From: a virus
Virus record (IMG/VR): IMGVR_UViG_3300043427_001029
Location: 1 to 37,870 of that record
Length of the DNA: 37,870 nt
Reading direction: 5' to 3' (one strand)
Part shown: piece by piece, positions 1 through 5,453 of the stretch
Layout of the letters: every line of letters starts with the position of its first letter
Numbering within the stretch: the stretch's first letter is position 1
Notes under the pieces: generated by a model
The model's database searches: none
Told to the model about the DNA's origin: nothing
The model's input: the letters and a program-made list of their open reading frames with translations, nothing else
Program-made: the position numbers and the translations under genes

Positions 1-108
1 ACAAAAGAAACTCAGGGAGCAGGAGCAAAACATAGAGAATCTAAACCACCAACAAAGGTGGATACTAAAGATTCTAATGGAAAAATTCCAGACCCCTGGT
101 TCAACTGA
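1..108 (+). CDS. C-terminal end of an upstream protein (partial)
   Basis: The frame is open from base 1 to the TGA at 106-108 and encodes 35 residues of a charged, Gly/Lys/Pro-rich tail ending in PDPWFN. The start lies outside the window, so the protein cannot be named. The low-complexity tail followed by a defined end suggests a structural or accessory protein, but nothing more can be said. A terminator-like hairpin follows 10 bp after the stop. Confidence 0.5.
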   Translation, partial: TKETQGAGAKHRESKPPTKVDTKDSNGKIPDPWFN

Positions 109-111
109 ATA

Positions 112-119
112 GATAAATA
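112..119 (+). promoter_or_regulatory. T4-like late promoter motif GATAAATA
   Basis: GATAAATA matches seven of eight positions of the T4 late consensus TATAAATA. It lies just after the previous stop and abuts the hairpin at 119-135. In T4 this box covers -13 to -6, which would put the start near 125, at the tip of the hairpin. The same arrangement recurs at 8561 and 23829. The motif is short and also occurs by chance inside genes, so this is an inference from position. Confidence 0.5.
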
Positions 120-140
120 CCTCCATCATGGAGGTTTTTT
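119..140 (+). terminator. Hairpin plus T-tract; its 3' arm carries the next Shine-Dalgarno
   Basis: A perfect 7-bp stem (ACCTCCA, loop TCA, TGGAGGT) is followed by six Ts, the form of an intrinsic terminator. The 3' arm contains GGAGG (130-134) nine bases before the ATG at 144, so the same stem would hide the ribosome-binding site of the next gene in read-through mRNA. Confidence 0.75.
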
Positions 141-143
141 ATT

Positions 144-497
144 ATGAATCCAAGTTCAGCGAAAGCGAAAGGTCGCCGTCTGCAACAGTGGGTGAGAGAT
201 AAACTTATTGAGATGCTTGAAGTTCATCCAGAAGATATCGAATCCCGTAGCATGGGAGCGGGTGGTGAGGATCTCATAATGGCTCGTGCTGCTAGGTTAA
301 AGTTCCCTCACAGCATTGAATGTAAAAACGTGGAGAAGCTAAATATATGGGATGCTTATGAGCAAGCATCTGCCAACTCGGGTGACTATGAACCTCTCGT
401 TGTTATTAAAAAGAATGGAAAAAAACCGCTAGCAGTGGTTGACGCAGAGTACTTCATACGTTTATTCGGAGACAAAAATGACGCTAGACCTTCATAA
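144..497 (+). CDS. PD-(D/E)xK-type endonuclease, Holliday-resolvase-like, 117 aa
   Basis: A small basic protein with the core of a PD-(D/E)xK nuclease: GGED with Asp43, followed after a strand by IECKN (Glu59, Lys61), the usual metal-binding and catalytic pair. A helix with RRLQQWVRDKL precedes the core, as in resolvase-like nucleases. It probably cuts or trims branched DNA, or acts as a repair nuclease, in the infected cell. The start is the ATG placed nine bases after GGAGG in the hairpin upstream. Its last 20 bases overlap the start of the next gene. The fold family is fairly safe; the substrate is not known. Confidence 0.65.
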   Translation: MNPSSAKAKGRRLQQWVRDKLIEMLEVHPEDIESRSMGAGGEDLIMARAARLKFPHSIECKNVEKLNIWDAYEQASANSGDYEPLVVIKKNGKKPLAVVDAEYFIRLFGDKNDARPS

Positions 498-1149
498 CTT
501 TTTTAAATTTTATGATGAGAATAATGATAATCATATAGCAGCAGTTCAATGGTTAGAGGATAACCTACCTGCTCAATTTTTAGACGACTCGGAAACAGAA
601 TGGATTGGGATGTTCAGGACCAAACCACCAACTCCTGCAGTTCTTGCTGTTCCATATTTTAATCAAGTAGATAACTATAGAGATGCACATAGAACTTGCA
701 ACTCTTCGTCATGTGCTATGTGTCTTGCATTCCTCAAACCAGGAAGCATCAAAGGTGATGATGAGTATGTCAAAAAAGTATTTGCGATTGGCGACACGAC
801 TGACCATGCGGTACAGACGAAAGTTCTCGCAGGTTATGGCGTTAAGTCTCACTTTAGTTATAATCTTTCTTTTGCTGACATTGATCGTAGCCTTGATGCT
901 GGGAAACCTGTTGTTATTGGTATCCTCCATAGGGGTTCTTTATCTGCTCCTACTGGTGGTCACATGTGTGTAGTCATTGGTAAGACACCAGATGGCAAAG
1001 GATATTATGTTAATGACCCATATGGTTCACTCAACGATAACTATACTGGTCCAGTAACAAATGGTAAGAAGACCATTTATACCAAAGCAGTTCTCAAGCA
1101 TCGCTGGTGCCCAGGTGGCAACGATGGTTGGGGTCGTATTTTTGATTGA
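478..1149 (+). CDS. C39-like papain-fold cysteine peptidase, lysis or virion associated, 223 aa
   Basis: The C-terminal two thirds look like a peptidase of the C39/papain fold. The Cys motif CNSSSCAMCLAFL holds the likely nucleophile (Cys74), GGHMCVVIG the His (162), and VNDPYG the Asp (180). Such domains cut peptide cross-links or leader peptides. The first 32 residues (DLHNFFKFYDE to WLEDNLP) are nearly repeated at the start of the next gene, a lysozyme, which suggests a common docking or targeting segment. I chose the ATG at 478 because it aligns with that paralogous start; the frame is open back to a TTG at 439. Substrate (peptidoglycan or protein) is inferred from context. Confidence 0.6.
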   Translation: MTLDLHNFFKFYDENNDNHIAAVQWLEDNLPAQFLDDSETEWIGMFRTKPPTPAVLAVPYFNQVDNYRDAHRTCNSSSCAMCLAFLKPGSIKGDDEYVKKVFAIGDTTDHAVQTKVLAGYGVKSHFSYNLSFADIDRSLDAGKPVVIGILHRGSLSAPTGGHMCVVIGKTPDGKGYYVNDPYGSLNDNYTGPVTNGKKTIYTKAVLKHRWCPGGNDGWGRIFD

Positions 1150-1167
1150 TACTAACGGAGAACAATA

Positions 1168-1839
1168 ATGGCAAGAATCGATTTACACAACTTCTTCAAA
1201 TTCTATGATGAGAAGAATGCTAACCATGTGAAAGCAGTTCAGTGGTTAGAAGATAACTTACCTGTCAAATATCTAGAAGATAATATTGATTGGGCGGAGA
1301 TCTATAGAGGAAAAAAGGGTAATGCGGCACCAGTATCAGCATCATCTGCTGCCGCTCCTGTAGTTGGTGGCGATGATGTTCCACAAATGGGCATTAAATT
1401 AGTTAAGGAATTTGAGGGATGCAGATTAAATGCATATCCAGATCCACTATCTGGTGGTTTACCAATCACGATTGGATGGGGTTCGACCAGAGATAAGAAT
1501 GGCAAACCATTCCACATGGGAGATAGTATTACTCAAGCAGAAGCAGATGAACTATTAATTGAAGAAGCAAAGCATCACTTTCTTCCAGCACTTCGTAAAA
1601 TTCCTCACTGGAATGAGATGTCTGATGGCAAAAGAGGTGCCCTACTTTCTTTTGCTTATAATCTTGGCGCTGGTTTTTATGGTGGTGATAATTTTAATAC
1701 TATCACTCGTGTTCTAAAAAATAAAGAATGGGATAAGGTGCCCGATGCGCTTTACCTCTACAGAAATCCTGGTTCAAATGTAGAAGCAGGACTAGCACGT
1801 AGGAGAAAAGCAGAAGGTGAAGCTTGGAAAAAAGGTTAA
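1168..1839 (+). CDS. T4-type lysozyme (glycoside hydrolase family 24) with N-terminal docking segment, 223 aa
   Basis: Hydrolyses the glycan of peptidoglycan. Residues 74-223 carry the GH24 signature: KEFEG with catalytic Glu83, AYPDP with Asp92, and ITIGWGS with Thr101, followed by the helical lobe with SFAYNLGAGF. The N-terminal 32 residues repeat the start of the preceding peptidase, and an Ala/Ser/Pro linker (about 51-70) joins the parts. There is no signal peptide, so export would need a holin or delivery on the virion. GGAG lies nine bases before the ATG. The layout suggests a baseplate-associated or endolysin-type enzyme working together with the upstream peptidase. Confidence 0.85.
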   Translation: MARIDLHNFFKFYDEKNANHVKAVQWLEDNLPVKYLEDNIDWAEIYRGKKGNAAPVSASSAAAPVVGGDDVPQMGIKLVKEFEGCRLNAYPDPLSGGLPITIGWGSTRDKNGKPFHMGDSITQAEADELLIEEAKHHFLPALRKIPHWNEMSDGKRGALLSFAYNLGAGFYGGDNFNTITRVLKNKEWDKVPDALYLYRNPGSNVEAGLARRRKAEGEAWKKG

Positions 1840-1855
1840 CCTCGCATAAGGACAA

Positions 1856-2209
1856 ATGGAAAACAACAAAAGAGAAAAATGTATGAGCACAATTATTAGG
1901 ATTAGTGTTTTGAGTTGGAGTGCTGCTCTTCTCACTGCTAGTTATGCTGGTCTTCTTGCTAAGATGGACCCTACATTTATTGCTACAGTATTCACTGCTG
2001 CTGCAGCAACCTTTGGAGTTGATACTTTGAAGAAGGGAGAGGATAAAGAAGATGCCGATAAACCCGCTGGAAGGAATCCAGAACCTGAATTCGTCGTCGA
2101 TACCCCAGCTCCAGTCGAGCCAACTATCGCCGCTACAGCAACCGAAGGTTGCCCAGAATGCGGTGCAGGGGATTCTCCCGACTATAGTAGAGCAACTACC
2201 GCCAGCTAA
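1856..2209 (+). CDS. Small membrane protein, holin-like position, 117 aa
   Basis: After a charged start the protein has a hydrophobic stretch (about residues 13-53) that could form one or two membrane helices, then a long acidic, Pro/Ala/Thr-rich tail. Its place right after the lysozyme would fit a holin, but there is no sequence proof. AAGGA precedes the ATG at 1856; ATG at 1883 is an alternative start. The last 158 bases are also read in another frame by the next gene, and the tail is of low complexity there. Confidence 0.5.
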   Translation: MENNKREKCMSTIIRISVLSWSAALLTASYAGLLAKMDPTFIATVFTAAAATFGVDTLKKGEDKEDADKPAGRNPEPEFVVDTPAPVEPTIAATATEGCPECGAGDSPDYSRATTAS

Positions 2210-2807
2210 AACTCAGGTTCCTGTTACCAATGGTTTGGCGCTTCCTGTATTTGAGGCGCCAAACCCTTCTATTAAATATCCTGTGATTAATGTACCAACA
2301 CAGGAAGAGTTTGATGCGGCTGTACGAGCAGAGAAACAAAAAGAACAGCAAGAGAAGGAAGAGAAAGAAAGAAAACTTCCTGATTCTCCACCACCAGTAA
2401 TGCCAGCAATTAATGCTGTTCAACCACAAGATAAATCAGAGTTAACTACTGACCAACCTACTATAGACAAACCTGTAACAGCGGAGATACAGGTGCCTAT
2501 CTTAGGAGCGGTTCCAATCCCCACAAACAAGGAAGTAGCACTCGCAGGCACCACAGCGATGGCAGCGACCGCAGCGGCGCTCCTAGGCAAGTCTGCCGTG
2601 GAATTTCTGTTGAAGTTCTTCAAACCAATTGCTAATCAAATTTGGATTCGTGGCAAGAAACTTCTATCCAAAGATTTAACTGATTATGAGTTACAACTAT
2701 TCTTTGCTTTTGAAAAAGAAAAAGAAATGAAAGCAGTTGCTAAAAAACTTAAGAAAGAATTTAAAGTTGAGAAGCAACGTCAGTATAAAGAAGCAAAGAA
2801 AAAATAA
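2052..2807 (+). CDS. Hypothetical protein with charged coiled-coil and membrane segment, 251 aa
   Basis: Not recognised by function. The N-terminus is rich in Ser, Gln and Pro. A Glu/Lys/Gln-rich stretch (about 90-108) should be helical. Residues 165-195 form an Ala-rich hydrophobic segment followed by a basic amphipathic region and a Lys-rich C-terminus ending KEAKKK. The layout recalls a phage structural or membrane-associated protein. The start overlaps the preceding gene by 158 bases in a different frame. The stop is directly adjacent to that of the convergent nuclease gene. Confidence 0.6.
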   Translation: MPINPLEGIQNLNSSSIPQLQSSQLSPLQQPKVAQNAVQGILPTIVEQLPPAKTQVPVTNGLALPVFEAPNPSIKYPVINVPTQEEFDAAVRAEKQKEQQEKEEKERKLPDSPPPVMPAINAVQPQDKSELTTDQPTIDKPVTAEIQVPILGAVPIPTNKEVALAGTTAMAATAAALLGKSAVEFLLKFFKPIANQIWIRGKKLLSKDLTDYELQLFFAFEKEKEMKAVAKKLKKEFKVEKQRQYKEAKKK

Positions 2808-3221
2808 TTATTTCTTTCTCTTAGATTCAAGTAAAGCGAAATCTTTTTTCTTAGTGCCACCATCATATTCCCAAGCATATCCGTCAGCAATCATTTGATT
2901 GTTGACGGAAACTTCTTCACCATTGATATACAGATGACCGATGATACGACCATACTTCTCTGTGCTATCTGGAAGTTCGGTCTTGATTAGAATATCTTTA
3001 GCAAACTTCAATCTTTCCTTGAGCCATTCTTTAACCTCAAGACCAAGTTTCTTTTCATACGCATCAGTTGTCCTGCTCTCTGGGGTATCGATACCAGCAA
3101 GACGAATTCGCTTAGTAAGGGAGATATCAAAACCAAGATCAATGTCAGCATCAATAGTGTCGCCATCTACTACCTTGTGTACTGAACGTATTCTATAGAC
3201 GTAAGGATCTTTGTCAGCCAT
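2808..3221 (-). CDS. Staphylococcal-nuclease-like thermonuclease (SNase), 137 aa
   Basis: An SNase/OB-fold nuclease. It has KVVDGDTID (Asp21), RIRLAGIDTPE (Arg40, Asp45, Glu48) and EKYGRIIGHL, which match the calcium-binding and catalytic positions of the family, and it ends in the short helix NNQMIADGYAW. It should cleave single- or double-stranded nucleic acid 5' of phosphates. There is no signal peptide, so an intracellular role such as host DNA breakdown is likely. It is the last gene of the minus-strand run; its start overlaps the preceding stop by one base. Confidence 0.9.
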   Translation of the reverse strand: MADKDPYVYRIRSVHKVVDGDTIDADIDLGFDISLTKRIRLAGIDTPESRTTDAYEKKLGLEVKEWLKERLKFAKDILIKTELPDSTEKYGRIIGHLYINGEEVSVNNQMIADGYAWEYDGGTKKKDFALLESKRKK

Positions 3222-3433
3222 TAGAATGGGAGTTTAAACTTCTCTGTATTTAGTTTGGGAATAGGTAGTTTTTCAAATGCTTTTGTTACTTGCTTCTCTA
3301 CAACAGCACCGACAAATGCTTCTGGATTATCTAGAATCTTTTGTGCTTTTTGATATGTCATGTAAGCACCGACACCAATAGCAGCACTGATTGCTAAACT
3401 TGTAACTGATAATGCTAATGTTAAGTATTTCAT
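3221..3433 (-). CDS. Small membrane-anchored protein, 70 aa
   Basis: Residues 4-26 form one hydrophobic helix (or an uncleaved signal), followed by a charged amphipathic part. No known function. It overlaps the genes on both sides by one to four bases, so translation is likely coupled. Confidence 0.7.
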   Translation of the reverse strand: MKYLTLALSVTSLAISAAIGVGAYMTYQKAQKILDNPEAFVGAVVEKQVTKAFEKLPIPKLNTEKFKLPF

Positions 3434-3624
3434 TCTGATACCTGCATTGCTGTGATAGCGTCTACATACACGCCAGTACGATCTGATTTTGTTACGGCAT
3501 CTTCTGCCGTATCAAATCTCATTGCCTTTGAAATATCTCCAGTCCACTTAGGAGAATCGTTTTCGTTGTCTTGGAAGTATAAACAATCACTACCAAATAC
3601 TTCTCTTGATGCTATGTATTTCAT
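3430..3624 (-). CDS. Hypothetical protein, 64 aa
   Basis: Soluble acidic protein beginning MKYIASREVFG. I place the start at 3624, where ATG overlaps the preceding TGA as ATGA; the frame also has an ATG 12 bases upstream. The part FDTAEDAVTKS reads like a short helix after a beta-rich region. No function known. Confidence 0.65.
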   Translation of the reverse strand: MKYIASREVFGSDCLYFQDNENDSPKWTGDISKAMRFDTAEDAVTKSDRTGVYVDAITAMQVSE

Positions 3625-3821
3625 TCGTTCCACCATCCTTCTTCTTTATGTATCCAAACTTTCAAATCTTTTACATATTTTCTTAATGTTTCTGCTTGTG
3701 ATAAATGCCAGTCATCTCCTGTTTTAATGTGTTGCCTGATGTGTTCATCAACAGCATCAAGGCACTTTTTAATTACAGGATTCCAAGGTTCCCGAATAGG
3801 AGTATTCCATTCTCTTGGCAT
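3621..3821 (-). CDS. Hypothetical protein, 66 aa
   Basis: A Trp- and His-rich small soluble protein; residues 17-55 look helical. The residue pattern is protein-like and the gene is packed between two overlapping neighbours, which supports it. No function known. Confidence 0.65.
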   Translation of the reverse strand: MPREWNTPIREPWNPVIKKCLDAVDEHIRQHIKTGDDWHLSQAETLRKYVKDLKVWIHKEEGWWNE

Positions 3822-3827
3822 AATACC

Positions 3828-3935
3828 TCACTTTTTCTTACCACCATTCTTTGCTTTTTTAGCAGTGGCATTACCTTGATTCTGTTTAGGTTTCTTGGCT
3901 GCTTTATTACTGCCTTTATTTTTTGACTTGGCCAT
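3828..3935 (-). CDS. Lysine-rich micro-protein, 35 aa
   Basis: Encodes MAKSKNKGSNKAAKKP then a Lys/Asn/Gly tail ending GGKKK; about 40 percent of residues are basic. It lies between two genes of the same run, six bases before the next ATG and overlapping the upstream gene by 20 bases. Such a chain should be disordered and could bind nucleic acid or another acidic polymer. A GATAAATA late-type motif on the minus strand (3960-3967) lies 25 bases upstream. Confidence 0.5.
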   Translation of the reverse strand: MAKSKNKGSNKAAKKPKQNQGNATAKKAKNGGKKK

Positions 3936-4509
3936 TATTTTGTGGCGCAGTTAACGTAGTATTTATCTGTGGATACCGCACAACTACATCCGAACATATC
4001 CTAGCGTAAGGAGAATCGTTGTGAAATGTTACACCAGATTTAATTGCTTCACCACATTTAAGTAATCTAACTAATTCAAAATCTAAACGTGCTTTATCTG
4101 CTTCTGCGTTCTGCCTTTTGATTTCTACTCTTGCTCTTTCTTTACATAATTCAGTTAATCCTCCATCTAATGGAAAATTAAATCCCATACTAACTCCACC
4201 ATTACCAGTGTATGATTGAAATGTTTGTGGATCTTTACTGCCATTCAGGTTACCTAATATGAATGGGGCAACACTCATAGTGGGCCCCTGACAACTAACC
4301 CCCGCTCCGTATGTATTAAGAGCATACGGCCCTTGTAAAACTTGGACCGCTTGGTTTGTAACGTTTCCAGTAGCACTAGCACTAGGGCCAGCAATATTAG
4401 TATTACTAGGAGCTGTTTGAGCCAGCACAGGCGATACATACAATCCTACTGCGTAAAGACAGATACCGAGTTTGTGGTAGATTGTTGTTCTGTTGTTCTG
4501 TCTATCCAT
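3916..4509 (-). CDS. Secreted protein with signal peptide and C-terminal helix, 197 aa
   Basis: The N-terminus has a signal peptide (about 12-30, cut near VLAQ). A Gly/Asn/Thr-rich region follows with NTNI, SASATGNVTNQAVQVLQGPY and CQGPTM, then a charged helix (about 115-145) and several Cys residues (78, 122, 152, 171 region) that could form disulfides. Secretion to the periplasm or outer membrane is likely. It is the last of three signal-bearing genes in a row, divergent from a probable outer-membrane barrel. The 64-base overlap with the preceding gene makes the start a little uncertain. Function unknown. Confidence 0.65.
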   Translation of the reverse strand: MDRQNNRTTIYHKLGICLYAVGLYVSPVLAQTAPSNTNIAGPSASATGNVTNQAVQVLQGPYALNTYGAGVSCQGPTMSVAPFILGNLNGSKDPQTFQSYTGNGGVSMGFNFPLDGGLTELCKERARVEIKRQNAEADKARLDFELVRLLKCGEAIKSGVTFHNDSPYARICSDVVVRYPQINTTLTAPQNNGQVKK

Positions 4510-4805
4510 GTTTCTTTTGCCACTCCAGGTCCGAGATAAGTTTCACTGAACTGGAAGGGAGCACCTTGAGTTTGGATAGTGTAATTTGCTCCTTGTTGTG
4601 GAGTGCCAGGAATGTTAATATTAGTTCCAGTCACAGTATATGATGTGCCAGTTGTATATTCAACTTGACGTATAGTTTCTACAATCTTTGTAGTTGTTTC
4701 TGTTGTCGCAGTAATAGTACCCCTAGTAAAATTAGGGACCACTGCTTCCGCTAGGGCAGATTGAGAAAACCCTAGCAGGAACAACCCCGCTAGGATATAT
4801 CTCAT
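4446..4805 (-). CDS. Secreted Thr-rich protein, paralogue of the next gene upstream, 119 aa
   Basis: A signal peptide (MRYILAGLFLLGFSQSALA) is followed by a Thr-rich mature part. Residues in the pattern SY-x-x-x-GTNI ... YTIQTQGAPFQFSETY align with GASYSASGTNI ... YDVNTAGQAFSFSETF of the gene upstream, so the two are paralogues. No catalytic motif is seen; the beta-rich, polar composition suggests a surface or fibre-like protein. ATGA-type overlap with its neighbour supports one operon. Confidence 0.65.
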   Translation of the reverse strand: MRYILAGLFLLGFSQSALAEAVVPNFTRGTITATTETTTKIVETIRQVEYTTGTSYTVTGTNINIPGTPQQGANYTIQTQGAPFQFSETYLGPGVAKETWIDRTTEQQSTTNSVSVFTQ

Positions 4806-5263
4806 TTAAATACGCTCAGTTCAACGCTACGTTGTCCTGTTGCTGTAGTTCCAGCACCACCAGCAGTTACAGTAGGAACACCAGTAGGTGATAATGTACC
4901 AGCGAGAGAACCCTTGTCCCCTGCTAACTGAGTAACACTATCCCCATAAAGGTTGGGAGAAGCAATAACTCCACCACTGACCGACTGAGTGGTGACTGGT
5001 GTATCAGCAGCATTGAAAGTTTCTGAGAAACTGAACGCTTGACCTGCTGTATTAACGTCGTAGCTTCCAGCACCATTTACCCCACCAAATGAGGTTGATT
5101 GAATATTTGTACCCGAAGCAGAATACGACGCCCCAATTCGAGTTGATTGTACCGCAGCACCCTGGACATTTAGTTGAACGGAATCAGTAATTCTAGATGT
5201 AATTTCAGCAGCACTTACAGGAGTAATAAAGAATAACGAAGAGATTAGAAGTAATCTTTTCAT
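4802..5263 (-). CDS. Secreted Gly/Thr/Ser-rich protein, 153 aa
   Basis: I start it at 5263, where MKRLLLISSLFFITPVSA forms a classical signal peptide; the frame is open 48 bases further upstream but that would bury the signal. The mature part is Gly/Ser/Thr-rich and paralogous to the following gene through the block GTNI ... FSFSETF. It ends RSVELSVFK. First gene of a three-gene secreted set. A CTAAATAC late-like motif lies upstream on the minus strand (5289-5296). Confidence 0.65.
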   Translation of the reverse strand: MKRLLLISSLFFITPVSAAEITSRITDSVQLNVQGAAVQSTRIGASYSASGTNIQSTSFGGVNGAGSYDVNTAGQAFSFSETFNAADTPVTTQSVSGGVIASPNLYGDSVTQLAGDKGSLAGTLSPTGVPTVTAGGAGTTATGQRSVELSVFK

Positions 5264-5311
5264 TGTTCTTTGGCTTGAATAACCAAATGTATTTAGTAAA
5301 AAAAATAACAT

Positions 5312-5453
5312 AACCTAAATAGTGGTAACTGCAAATGATATTGCTTCACTGGTCTGAATCTATATCTCCAGTCTCCGTGACTCGGTGAGTATTTTACTTC
5401 TAAAACATACTTCGGTCTGTTTTTGTTAGTCCTCATCTAATCACGGATTTTCT
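5312..5453. other. Divergent intergenic region, 142 bp
   Basis: Separates the minus-strand secreted genes from the barrel gene on the plus strand. It holds CTAAATAC (minus, 5289-5296) and CTAAATAG (plus, 5314-5321), which resemble weakened late boxes. No convincing -35/-10 pair was found. Confidence 0.3.
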
